Source: an uncultured Eubacteriales bacterium (GTDB lineage: Bacteria; Bacillota; Clostridia; Monoglobales; Firm-18). From it: a DNA stretch of 12,659 bases. The translations under genes were made by a program, and so were the position numbers. The notes beneath the pieces were generated by a model. That model was not told where the DNA came from. It ran no database searches and saw nothing but the letters and a program-made list of their open reading frames with translations. Where the stretch lies: contig CAJLYO010000028.1 in NCBI GenBank assembly GCA_905210885.1, forward strand, positions 1 through 12,659. The letters run 5' to 3'. Below are positions 1 through 7,568 of the stretch, piece by piece. How positions within the stretch are numbered: position 1 is the stretch's first letter; each line of letters begins with the position of its first letter.

Positions 1-170
1 CCGCCGCGCCGAAGCGCGCCGACGGCACGCGCATGACCGACCGCGAGCGCCGCGAGCTTATCGCGCAGCTTGAGGACAAGATGCGCAAGGCGGCAAAGAT
101 GCTTGAATACGAAATTGCGGCGCAGCTCAGGGATGAGATCATCCGGCTGCGCGGGGAGGACAAGTCATGA
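1..170 (+). CDS. uvrB: UvrABC excinuclease subunit B, C-terminal end (partial)
   Basis: The 5' part lies outside the window. The reading frame starting at base 3 gives 55 codons and ends at TGA 168-170. The visible tail contains a UVR motif (KMRKAAKMLEYEIAAQLRDE), the C-terminal helical hairpin by which UvrB contacts UvrC during nucleotide excision repair. UvrB itself is the DNA-damage-verifying helicase-like subunit, acting in the cytoplasm. The stop codon overlaps the polA start in ATGA, so the two are probably translationally coupled, which fits Pol I filling the gap after UvrABC incision. This segment is strikingly GC-rich: about 66% GC overall, and 46 of 55 codons end in G or C. The polA start beside it is AT-rich. 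The family call is firm for the UVR motif. A UVR-containing protein other than UvrB (UvrC, ClpC, McsA) is possible, but the extreme C-terminal position of the motif favours UvrB. Confidence 0.85.
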   Translation, partial: AAPKRADGTRMTDRERRELIAQLEDKMRKAAKMLEYEIAAQLRDEIIRLRGEDKS

Positions 171-2668
171 AGCTGATGATAATCGACGGCAACAGCATAG
201 TAAACAGAGCGTTTTACGGTATCAGAATGCTCACCAATGCCGACGGAATGTACACTAACGCCATATACGGTTTTTTAAATATACTTTTTAAATATCTTGA
301 CGGTGAAAAGCCGGACGGACTTTGCGTTGCTTTCGATTTAAGCGCGCCCACCTTCCGTCACAAGCAGTTTGACGCATACAAGGCAAACAGAAAGGGCATG
401 CCGGAGGAGTTAAAACAGCAGATGCCTGTTTTAAAAGAGGTTTTGGCGGCAATGAATGTGAAAATGCTGTCGCTTGAAGGCTACGAGGCAGATGATATTA
501 TCGGCACGGTTTCGAGAAAATGCGACGAGGACGGAATAAGGTGCGTTATTTTAACCGGGGATAAGGACGATTTGCAGCTTGCCTCGGACAACACCGTTAT
601 AAAGCTTGTTACCACAAAAAAGGGCAGCAATGAAACGGTGGATTACGACAGGGAGAGATTTATAAAGGATTACGGAATAAATCCTTCGGAATTTATAGAC
701 GTTAAAGGGCTTATGGGCGACAGCTCCGACAATATCCCCGGGGTTTCGGGCATTGGCGAGAAAACGGCGTTTGCGCTTATCAAGGAATTTAAAAGCATTG
801 AAAATCTGTATGAAAATTTGGAAAGTCCGTCAATTAAAGCGGCGGCGAAAAAGAAGCTTTCAGAGGGTAAGGACAGCGCATTTTTAAGCAAACAGCTTGC
901 CGCAATTGACAGAAATGTACCTATTGAAACAGATGTTTCCATGTGGAACATTAAGGAATACAACAACGACGAGCTTTCAAAGCTTTTCACAAAGCTTGGT
1001 TTTAAAAAGCTTATGGAAAGGCTGATTCCGAAAACCGAAAATCAGCCGGAAATAGAAACCTGCGACAGCGGAAAAACGGCGGAAAACATACGCGAAAAAA
1101 AGGTTATGTACTGTTTTATGCTGAATGGCGAGTACGCCGCGGCGACATGCGAAAGCGATATTGCCGTAATGCCGGAGGAGGAGTTTAAAGCCCTTCTTTT
1201 TGACGGTTCGGTTAAGAAAATCGCGCATAATTTAAAAGAGCTTTTCAGCCGTTTCGGCATTTTTGAAAATGCCGCTTTTGACACGATGATTGCGGCGTAT
1301 CTTAATACCCCTGCCGCGTCAGAATACGGAATCGAAACCGTTTCGGCGCAGTATCTGGGGCTTACCGGAGTTGAAAGTCCGCAGGTGGGTGTGTTTGCGG
1401 TTATAGGGCTTTACGGCATTTTATCCGAAAAGATTGAAAAATACTCTCAGCACGAGCTGTATTACGATATTGAGCTTCCTCTGGTAACCGTTCTTGCGGA
1501 CATGGAGGCGACGGGATTTCGCGTAAATCTTGATATGCTTAAAAGTTTCGGCGAGCAGCTCGGTCAGCGTGCAAATCAGCTTGAAGGGGATATTTACAGT
1601 GCCGCCGGCGAGGAATTTAACATTAACTCACCAAAACAGCTGGGAACTGTGCTTTTTGAAAAGCTTAAGCTGCCTACAGTGAAAAAGACAAAGACCGGAT
1701 ATTCCACAAATGCCGAGGTTTTGGAGCGGCTTTTGGGCGAACACCCGGTTATTGAAATGATACTTGAATACAGAAAGCTGACAAAGCTTAAAAGCACTTA
1801 TGCCGACGGTCTTTTTCAGGATGCCGACAAGGAAACCGGGCGCGTACATTCAAGTTTTAATCAGACCGTGACGGTGACGGGGCGCATAAGCAGCACAGAG
1901 CCTAATTTGCAGAATATCCCCGTGCGCACGGAGCTTGGCAGGGAGATACGAAAGATGTTTATCGCCGCGGACGGCTGTGTTTTGACAGACGCCGATTATT
2001 CGCAGATTGAGCTTAGGGTTCTTGCGCATATTTCGGACGACGCGGTTATGAAGGAAACTTTTAACAACAACGGTGATATTCACACGGAAACCGCTTCGCA
2101 GATTTTCGGAACGGACAGAGAAAGCGTGACGCCGGAGCAGCGCTCACATGCAAAAACCGTAAATTTCGGAATTGTGTACGGAATGAGTCCTTTTTCCCTG
2201 GCGAAGGATTTGAAAATACCTCAGTACATGGCGAAAAAGTATATTGAAGGTTATTTTGAACGCTTTTCCGGGGTTAAGGCTTACATGGACGGCATTGTTA
2301 AAAAGGCGCAGGAGGATGGCTATGTGACCACTCTTTTGAACCGCCGCCGTTATCTTCCGGAGCTTTCGGCTGGAAACTTTATGACGCGTTCTTTCGGCGA
2401 AAGGGTTGCGATGAACACGCCGATACAGGGCAGCGCGGCAGATATTATCAAGCTTGCCATGGTTAAGGTTTACCAAAGGCTTAAGGCGGAGGGGCTAAAA
2501 TCCAAGCTTGTTTTGCAGGTGCATGACGAGCTTATTATAGAAACCCGTCTTGACGAGGCGGAAGCTGTTAAAAAAATACTGAAAACCGAGATGGAAAACG
2601 CATATAAGCTTAATGTTCCGTTAAAGGTTGATATGAATGTCGGTGAAACTTGGTATGACGCAAAATAA
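167..2668 (+). CDS. polA: DNA polymerase I (5'-nuclease plus polymerase; proofreading site degenerate)
   Basis: Pol I removes RNA primers and fills gaps in lagging-strand maturation and excision repair. The product has 833 residues, slightly short for the family (usually 850-930). Residues 1-~290 are the 5'-nuclease domain: acidic metal ligands occur in LMIIDGNS, GYEADD (105-110) and TGDKDD (130-135), followed by the DNA-binding helix-hairpin-helix region GDSSDNIPGVSGIGEKTA. Residues ~310-470 align with the 3'-5' exonuclease fold, but the DxE pair of motif I is missing; only the DTM aspartate remains, so proofreading is probably inactive, as in Bacillus Pol I. The polymerase domain is intact: TGRISSTEPNLQNIP; motif A DYSQIELR with catalytic D610; motif B with R659, K663, F667 and Y671; and motif C VHDE with D787. 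The ATG overlaps the uvrB stop by 4 bases, and the end overlaps coaE by 14 bases. Confidence 0.97.
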   Translation: MKLMIIDGNSIVNRAFYGIRMLTNADGMYTNAIYGFLNILFKYLDGEKPDGLCVAFDLSAPTFRHKQFDAYKANRKGMPEELKQQMPVLKEVLAAMNVKMLSLEGYEADDIIGTVSRKCDEDGIRCVILTGDKDDLQLASDNTVIKLVTTKKGSNETVDYDRERFIKDYGINPSEFIDVKGLMGDSSDNIPGVSGIGEKTAFALIKEFKSIENLYENLESPSIKAAAKKKLSEGKDSAFLSKQLAAIDRNVPIETDVSMWNIKEYNNDELSKLFTKLGFKKLMERLIPKTENQPEIETCDSGKTAENIREKKVMYCFMLNGEYAAATCESDIAVMPEEEFKALLFDGSVKKIAHNLKELFSRFGIFENAAFDTMIAAYLNTPAASEYGIETVSAQYLGLTGVESPQVGVFAVIGLYGILSEKIEKYSQHELYYDIELPLVTVLADMEATGFRVNLDMLKSFGEQLGQRANQLEGDIYSAAGEEFNINSPKQLGTVLFEKLKLPTVKKTKTGYSTNAEVLERLLGEHPVIEMILEYRKLTKLKSTYADGLFQDADKETGRVHSSFNQTVTVTGRISSTEPNLQNIPVRTELGREIRKMFIAADGCVLTDADYSQIELRVLAHISDDAVMKETFNNNGDIHTETASQIFGTDRESVTPEQRSHAKTVNFGIVYGMSPFSLAKDLKIPQYMAKKYIEGYFERFSGVKAYMDGIVKKAQEDGYVTTLLNRRRYLPELSAGNFMTRSFGERVAMNTPIQGSAADIIKLAMVKVYQRLKAEGLKSKLVLQVHDELIIETRLDEAEAVKKILKTEMENAYKLNVPLKVDMNVGETWYDAK

Positions 2669-3224
2669 AATTATAGGACTGATAGGCGGCAGCGGCTGCG
2701 GTAAAAGCCTTTTGTGCACCGCGGCGAGGGAGCTGGGATACACGGTAATTGACGGCGATGGGATTTCCCATGAGGTACTGCAAAAAGACGCATATGATGA
2801 AATTGTAAGCGCCTTCGGCGAGGGCGTTTTGCTTCCGGATAAGACCGTATCCCGTGCCGCTGTGGGGAAAATCGTTTTCGGGAATCCGGAGGCGCTGGAT
2901 ACCCTTAACAAGATTATGCACAAGCATATTTTAAGGCGCATGAGAATGATGATGACGGACAGGTGCATAATTGACGCAGCGGTTTTACATAAAACAGAGT
3001 TAATCCGCGAATGCACGTGCGTTATTGCGGTTGTTGCCGATGATGACGTGCGCATAGGGCGCATAACGGCGCGGGACGGCATCACGCGGACGGCGGCAAA
3101 AAAGCGTATCGCCGCGCAGCCGACAAACGGACAGTACGAGAAAATTGCCGATATTGTAATAGAAAACAACGGCAGTGAACAGGAATTTTTAAATAAAGCA
3201 AGGGAGTGTTTACAAAGCTTATGA
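2655..3224 (+). CDS. coaE: dephospho-CoA kinase
   Basis: This enzyme performs the last step of coenzyme A synthesis, ATP-dependent 3'-phosphorylation of dephospho-CoA in the cytosol. The 189-residue product starts with a P-loop (GLIGGSGCGKS), followed by DGDGISHEVL, which corresponds to the DxD..H/R substrate-binding motif. Near residue 130 comes the lid segment RITARDGITRTAAKKRIAAQ, typical of CoaE, and the C-terminus contains ADIVIENNGS, equivalent to the family's ADxVIxN(S/N)G. The segment after the core strand reads DAAVLHKTEL where many relatives have DxPLLFE, a modest divergence. I chose the ATG at 2655 because GGTGA lies 7 bases upstream and the P-loop then sits close to the N-terminus, as usual. 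An in-frame ATG at 2637 would add six residues. The gene overlaps polA by 14 bases and its TGA overlaps the next ATG, so it is in the same operon. Confidence 0.94.
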   Translation: MTQNKIIGLIGGSGCGKSLLCTAARELGYTVIDGDGISHEVLQKDAYDEIVSAFGEGVLLPDKTVSRAAVGKIVFGNPEALDTLNKIMHKHILRRMRMMMTDRCIIDAAVLHKTELIRECTCVIAVVADDDVRIGRITARDGITRTAAKKRIAAQPTNGQYEKIADIVIENNGSEQEFLNKARECLQSL

Positions 3225-3778
3225 AAAGGCGCGGCTTTATTTTGCTTTGTGTTATAATACTCGTTGCCGTGGGCTATAATAAAATCGGAGTGCTGTACCC
3301 GATGGAACATTTTGACACCGTGAAAAAATACAGTGATGAATACGGCGTTGACCCTTTGCTTTCCATGTCGGTTATAAAGGCGGAAAGCAATTTTAAGGCG
3401 GACGCGACGTCCCACAAAAGTGCGGCGGGGCTTATGCAGCTTACCGGCGAAACCGCGCGGTGGTGCGCCGAAAAGCTTGGCATAGAATACACCGATGACA
3501 TGCTGTACGACACCGATTTTAATATACGCGCCGGAGTGTTTTACTTAAGTTTTTTGCTTGGAAAATACGGTGGCGACATAACTGCGGCGGCAGCTTCGTA
3601 TAACGCAGGCATGGGCAATGTTGACAAATGGCTTAAAAACAGCGAGTATTCGGGTGATGGTGCGACTTTGGACAAAACGCCGTTTAACGAAACGAGCACA
3701 TATATAAACAAGATAAAATTTAATTACAAAATATACGGGCTGCTTTACGGCGGCAAGGAAGGGAAGGACAAAAAATGA
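3221..3778 (+). CDS. membrane-anchored lytic transglycosylase (SLT/GH23-type)
   Basis: This protein probably cleaves the MurNAc-GlcNAc bond of peptidoglycan outside the membrane, producing 1,6-anhydro ends. The 185-residue product begins with MKRRG and a hydrophobic stretch (about residues 6-20), which is an uncleaved signal anchor or a signal peptide. The SLT domain follows: YGVDPLLSMSVIKAESNF with the predicted catalytic Glu at 55, SAAGLMQLT, and AAAASYNAGMGNVDKWL, the classic lysozyme-like YNAG motif. The start is ATG 3221, overlapping the coaE TGA as ATGA. Its only SD-like sequence (GGGAG at 3202-3206) is 14 bases upstream, so initiation may depend on termination-reinitiation. A GTG at 3206 is an alternative but has no properly spaced ribosome-binding site. 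Small transglycosylases beside coaE are a recurring clostridial arrangement (from family knowledge, not searched here). The end overlaps the next gene by 4 bases. Confidence 0.9.
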   Translation: MKRRGFILLCVIILVAVGYNKIGVLYPMEHFDTVKKYSDEYGVDPLLSMSVIKAESNFKADATSHKSAAGLMQLTGETARWCAEKLGIEYTDDMLYDTDFNIRAGVFYLSFLLGKYGGDITAAAASYNAGMGNVDKWLKNSEYSGDGATLDKTPFNETSTYINKIKFNYKIYGLLYGGKEGKDKK

Positions 3779-5163
3779 GGAATCTGTATGAAAGAAAAAA
3801 CGGCTGGGAGGGTCTTACGGCTGACGAAAGAAAAAGCGTGAACGACTTTTCCGAGGGGTATAAGGAATACCTTAACAACGGTAAAACCGAGCGTCTTTGC
3901 TGTGCAAATTCAATTGAGCTTGCAAAGAAAAAGGGTTTTCGCGATATTTCGGAGTATAAAAGTTTAAAGCCCGGGGATAAGGTAATTATCAATAACCGCG
4001 GTAAAAGCGCAATGTTTGTTGTAATGGGTGAAAAGCCTTTGACAGAGGGTATTAACCTGGTTGCGGCGCATATCGACTCGCCGCGCCTTGATTTAAAGCA
4101 GAATCCACTTTACGAGGATATTGATTTGGCGCTTTTTAAAACCCATTACTACGGCGGAATCAAAAAGTACCAGTGGACGGCTATTCCTCTTGCAATCCAC
4201 GGTGTTGCGGTAAACGCAAAGGGCGAAAAACTTACGATTTCCGTAGGCGAGGAGGACAGCGAGCCTGTTTTCTGCGTTACCGACCTTTTGCCTCATCTTG
4301 CCGATGAGCAGGTTAAAAAGCCCATGCATAAAGCAATAGAGGGCGAGGGACTTAATATCTTAGCCGGAAGTATCGGCGGTGACGCTGAGAAAAACAAGGT
4401 AAAGGCAGCCGTTATGGACATAATCAATAAGAAATACGGTCTTACCGAGGAGGATTTCTTAAGTGCGGAAATCGAGGCGGTTCCGGCTGGAAAGGCACGT
4501 GATATCGGCTTTGACAAGAGTCTTATCGGTTCTTACGGTCAGGACGACAGAGTGTGCGCTTACTGCTGTCTTGAAGCGGTTCTGAAAACGGAAAAGCCTG
4601 CAAAAACCGCAGTTTGCTTCCTTGCCGACAAAGAGGAAGTGGGAAGCATGGGTAACACCGGTATGCGTTCCGCATTTTTTGAGGACACGATGGCAGAACT
4701 TATAAACTTAAGCGGACAGTACAGCAGCCTTACACTGCGCCGCTGTTTTGCAAATTCCGTTTGCCTGTCGGCAGACGTGGGCGCTGCGATGGACCCAAAT
4801 TACAAGGAGGTTTCCGAGTATAATAACGCACCCCTTCTGGGATTCGGCACTTTGCTTACAAAATACACCGGCGCACGGGGCAAGAGCGGTTCAAGCGATG
4901 CAAGCGCCGAGCTTGTGGGCTTTGTGAGAAAGGTGTTTAACGACAATAACGTAAAATGGCAAATCGGCGAAATGGGCAAGGTTGACGCAGGCGGCGGCGG
5001 TACGGTTGCACAGTATATCGCAAACCTTAACGTTGAAACAATTGACTGCGGCGTTCCGGTGCTTTCAATGCATTCGCCTTTTGAGGTAACGTCAAAGCTT
5101 GACGTTTATATGACCCACATGGGATATATTGCGTTCATGAATTCGGACGGCAAAATTCTTTAA
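3775..5163 (+). CDS. M18 family zinc aminopeptidase (aspartyl aminopeptidase-like)
   Basis: This is a cytosolic dinuclear-zinc exopeptidase that removes N-terminal residues from peptides; M18 members often prefer acidic or large hydrophobic ends, and specificity cannot be read here. The 462-residue length is normal for the family. Predicted metal and catalytic residues are present: AAHIDSPRLD (H99, D101), GQDDRVCAY (bridging D257 or D258), ADKEEVGSMGNTGM (E287 general base, E288 metal ligand), LSADVGAAMDP (D334), and MHSPFE near the C-terminus (H433, last zinc ligand). HYYGGIKKYQW (124-134) is also typical of M18. The ATG overlaps the transglycosylase TGA as ATGA and is preceded by a strong purine-rich SD (AAGGAAGGGAAGGA). 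It is the last gene of the uvrB-polA run. No T-tailed terminator follows, so some read-through into htpG is plausible. Confidence 0.95.
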   Translation: MRNLYERKNGWEGLTADERKSVNDFSEGYKEYLNNGKTERLCCANSIELAKKKGFRDISEYKSLKPGDKVIINNRGKSAMFVVMGEKPLTEGINLVAAHIDSPRLDLKQNPLYEDIDLALFKTHYYGGIKKYQWTAIPLAIHGVAVNAKGEKLTISVGEEDSEPVFCVTDLLPHLADEQVKKPMHKAIEGEGLNILAGSIGGDAEKNKVKAAVMDIINKKYGLTEEDFLSAEIEAVPAGKARDIGFDKSLIGSYGQDDRVCAYCCLEAVLKTEKPAKTAVCFLADKEEVGSMGNTGMRSAFFEDTMAELINLSGQYSSLTLRRCFANSVCLSADVGAAMDPNYKEVSEYNNAPLLGFGTLLTKYTGARGKSGSSDASAELVGFVRKVFNDNNVKWQIGEMGKVDAGGGGTVAQYIANLNVETIDCGVPVLSMHSPFEVTSKLDVYMTHMGYIAFMNSDGKIL

Positions 5164-5171
5164 GACGATAC

Positions 5172-5223
5172 GGGCGGATTAATTCCGCCTTAGGCAAAGA
5201 GAGGGCTCGGCTCCCCCATTGCC
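5172..5223 (+). other. two adjacent hairpins in the 91-base gap before htpG
   Basis: The gap between the M18 gene and htpG contains GGCGGA (5173-5178) pairing with TCCGCC (5184-5189) over a 5-base loop. A second, imperfect stem follows, closed by GGCAA (5193-5197) and TTGCC (5219-5223) around a GAGGG/CTCCC-like core. Neither is followed by a T-run, so neither is a convincing intrinsic terminator. They could protect or separate the upstream mRNA, or act as a 5' leader structure for htpG. No CIRCE operator or clear sigma-A promoter is visible in the gap. The structure is seen directly; the function is unknown. Confidence 0.4.
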
Positions 5224-5254
5224 CATAAAAATATTTTGAAAGGAAATGACACAT

Positions 5255-7003
5255 ATGAAAAAAGGAAATATTGAGGTACATACACAAAATATTTTTCCTG
5301 TGATTAAAAAATGGCTTTATTCCGATAAAGACATTTTCCTGCGTGAGCTTGTTGTAAACGGCTGTGACGCCATAACAAAACTTAAAAAGCTTTCAAGCAT
5401 CGGTGAAGCGCAAGTCGGCGAGGAGGGGCTTAAGCTAAACGTTGACTGCGACAAAGAGGCAAAAACAATTACGATTACCGATAACGGTATAGGTATGACC
5501 GCAGATGAGGTGGAAAAGTATATAACCCAGGTTGCTTTTTCGGGTGCTGAGGAGTTTTTGAAAAAATACGAAACGGAAAACGAGGAAAACAGGATAATCG
5601 GTCACTTCGGTCTTGGGTTTTATTCGGCATTTATGGTTGCCGATACCGTTGAAATCGAAACCAAGTCGTATAAGGACGAGCCTGCCGTAAAATGGACATG
5701 CGACGGCGGAACGGAATACGAAATGACGGAAAGTGACAAGACCGACCGCGGAACAAAAATCACTCTTCATGTTTCTGAGAAAGAGGAGGAGTTCTTGGAG
5801 CAGTTTAAGCTAAAGAGCATTTTGCTTAAATACTGCGGATTTTTGCCGTATCCCATATATATGAACGACGAAAAAGCGCCGGTAAACGACACTGCGCCTT
5901 TATGGACACGTAACCCCTCAGAGTGCACCGAGGAGCAGTATAAAGAGCTGTATCACAGGGTTTTCAGCGATATGAATGACCCGCTTTTCTGGATTCATCT
6001 GAATGTGGAATACCCCTTTGCACTTAAAGGAATTTTGTATTTTCCCAAGCTTACTCATGAATTTGAGTCGGCGGAAGGTCAGATTAAGCTTTATAACAAT
6101 CAGGTTTTTGTTGCGGACAACATTAAAGAGGTAATTCCCGAATTTTTAATGCTTTTAAAGGGCATTATTGATTGCCCCGAGCTTCCTCTTAACGTTTCGC
6201 GAAGCTTTTTGCAGAATGACGGTTATGTTTCAAAGATTTCCGCTCATATTACCAAAAAGGTTGCGGATAAGCTTATATCGCTCCACAAAAACGAGAAGGA
6301 GCAGTTTGATTCGTATTATGAGGATATTGCGCCGTTTATTGAGTACGGCTGTCTGCGTGACGAGAAATTTTACGATAAGTTAAAACCATGTTTGCAGGCA
6401 AAGAATCTTGACGGAAAGTATACGGGAATAATAAAATATGGTGAGGATAACGACAAGAAAATTACTTATGTTTCCGACCCGAAACTGCAGATTCAGTATA
6501 TTAAAATACTTAAGGAAAAACAGCAGGACGCGCTTATTATGCCGCATCTTATCGACACTCATTTTATAAGCTTCCTTGAAATGAAGGAGGGCTTTAAGTT
6601 CACAAGAATTGACGCCACTCCCGAAAATGCGGACACCGAAAGCGATATCGTAAAGATGTTTACCGATATATTGGGCAGCGATACTCTTAAGGTAAGCGCC
6701 GCATCTTTAAAAACGAATGTTCCGGCGATTATTTCGGAGGACGAGCAGACTCGCCGTATGAGCGATATAACAAAAATGTTCGGCACGGGCTTTAACGCGC
6801 CGAAAATGTATACGCTTATTATAAACACCGACAGCCCGCTTGTTTCTAAGGTTGCTGAGGTTTCGGACGAGGAAACGAAAAAAGACATATGCAAGCAGAT
6901 TTACGATATCGCCCGCATATGTCATTCGCCCCTTGAGGTTGACGAGCTGTCAGCCTTTATAGAAAGAAGCACAAGCCTTCTTGAGCGGCTTGCCGATAAG
7001 TAA
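5255..7003 (+). CDS. htpG: molecular chaperone HtpG (Hsp90 family)
   Basis: This is an ATP-driven dimeric cytosolic chaperone. The product has 582 residues, shorter than the usual 610-640. The N-terminal GHKL ATPase domain shows FLRELVVNGCDAI (general-base E31, Mg-binding N35, D38), ITDNGIGMT (D76) and the lid glycine motif GHFGLGFYSAF (116-126). The common Ser-Asn-Ala-Ser of the first motif is replaced by Val-Asn-Gly-Cys. The middle domain contains GILYFPK and LPLNVSRSFLQ, whose Arg corresponds to the ATP-contacting arginine of Hsp90. The C-terminal region (about 490-582) is recognisable but compact. I chose ATG 5255 because AAAGGA lies about 10 bases upstream; an in-frame ATG at 5246 is almost on top of that SD. 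The last 54 bases overlap the 3' end of bioY on the opposite strand. Confidence 0.95.
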   Translation: MKKGNIEVHTQNIFPVIKKWLYSDKDIFLRELVVNGCDAITKLKKLSSIGEAQVGEEGLKLNVDCDKEAKTITITDNGIGMTADEVEKYITQVAFSGAEEFLKKYETENEENRIIGHFGLGFYSAFMVADTVEIETKSYKDEPAVKWTCDGGTEYEMTESDKTDRGTKITLHVSEKEEEFLEQFKLKSILLKYCGFLPYPIYMNDEKAPVNDTAPLWTRNPSECTEEQYKELYHRVFSDMNDPLFWIHLNVEYPFALKGILYFPKLTHEFESAEGQIKLYNNQVFVADNIKEVIPEFLMLLKGIIDCPELPLNVSRSFLQNDGYVSKISAHITKKVADKLISLHKNEKEQFDSYYEDIAPFIEYGCLRDEKFYDKLKPCLQAKNLDGKYTGIIKYGEDNDKKITYVSDPKLQIQYIKILKEKQQDALIMPHLIDTHFISFLEMKEGFKFTRIDATPENADTESDIVKMFTDILGSDTLKVSAASLKTNVPAIISEDEQTRRMSDITKMFGTGFNAPKMYTLIINTDSPLVSKVAEVSDEETKKDICKQIYDIARICHSPLEVDELSAFIERSTSLLERLADK

Positions 7004-7471
7004 AGCCAGAGCCGATTTTATAATATCGGGAATTATAAAGGGAATAACAGCCGCTGCGGCAGCCTGGGAAAATGTTTTTCCGCTGATTGCGGAAAATTGC
7101 AGCGTTCCGCCGGTATAACAAAGCAAAAGCGCTGCGATTATTCCGCCAATGTGGGCGGCTGTGCCCTTTTTTGAACAAATACTTACGATAAGCGCCATAA
7201 AGGGATAGGCGATAATATATCCGCCGGTTGCACCGGTGAGAACATGAAAGCCGCCGTTAAATCCCGAAAATACCGGCAGACCCAATGCGCCAAGCAATAT
7301 GTAGACCAAAACCGCAAAAAACGCTTCGGCAGGCGGAAGTACCGACGCTGTCAAAAAAAGCGCGAATACCGAAAGCGTAACAGGTATGGGACCTGCCGGT
7401 ACCGATATCGGTGACAGAATACACAGTATCGCCGCAAAAAGCGCTGTGAAAACAAGTTTTTTCGTGTTCAT
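6950..7471 (-). CDS. bioY: biotin transporter BioY (ECF S-component)
   Basis: This is the membrane substrate-binding subunit for biotin uptake; in Gram-positive bacteria BioY normally uses the shared EcfAA'T energising module encoded elsewhere. The 173-residue protein is almost entirely hydrophobic, with about six membrane segments. It carries the family signature GALGLPVFSGFNGGFHVLTG followed by ATGGYIIAYPF, the most conserved part of BioY. The start is ATG at 7469-7471, with AAAGGA nine bases upstream; a TTG at 7480 overlaps that SD and is less likely. A strong promoter lies upstream (7511-7539). No biotin synthesis genes are nearby, which fits a biotin scavenger but does not prove it. The stop lies inside htpG, giving a 54-base convergent coding overlap with no terminator between the genes. 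Confidence 0.94.
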   Translation of the reverse strand: MNTKKLVFTALFAAILCILSPISVPAGPIPVTLSVFALFLTASVLPPAEAFFAVLVYILLGALGLPVFSGFNGGFHVLTGATGGYIIAYPFMALIVSICSKKGTAAHIGGIIAALLLCYTGGTLQFSAISGKTFSQAAAAAVIPFIIPDIIKSALALLIGKPLKKACASFYKG

Positions 7472-7510
7472 TTTAACCAATCCTTTCCTTGCCCAACACG
7501 GACGTTTATT

Positions 7511-7539
7511 ATTTTAAATCATAGCGGACTGTTTGTCAA
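7511..7539 (-). promoter_or_regulatory. sigma-A-type promoter for bioY
   Basis: Read on the minus strand, TTGACA (7539-7534) is followed after 17 bases by TAAAAT (7516-7511): a perfect -35 and a five-of-six match at -10. It lies about 40 bases upstream of the bioY ATG. No clear BirA-type operator (inverted TTGTAAACC-like half-sites) overlaps it. Confidence 0.75.
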
Positions 7540-7568
7540 CGGTTTTTGTAAAAGGGGGATAAAAAGCT

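Noticed and set aside
70..258. 62-codon plus-strand open frame across the uvrB-polA junction
   Set aside because: It is out of frame with both the UVR motif and the 5'-nuclease motif; Arg-rich shadow composition.
2144..2476. 110-codon minus-strand open frame inside polA
   Set aside because: It mirrors the polymerase motif region of polA; no family features or SD.
2621..3415. 264-codon open frame on the minus strand
   Set aside because: It is antisense to the well-supported coaE and the start of the transglycosylase, has low-complexity shadow composition and shows no recognisable domain.
5164..5254. CIRCE heat-shock operator before htpG
   Set aside because: The inverted repeats present are GC-rich and do not resemble TTAGCACTC-N9-GAGTGCTAA.
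7472..7568. BirA operator controlling bioY
   Set aside because: A GTTGACAAAC stretch faintly resembles one half-site, but no inverted partner occurs at the expected spacing.
7472..7568. Plus-strand promoter for the pseudo-ATPase gene
   Set aside because: TTGCCC and TATTAT-like elements exist, but the spacing (12 bases) is wrong; no convincing pair was found.
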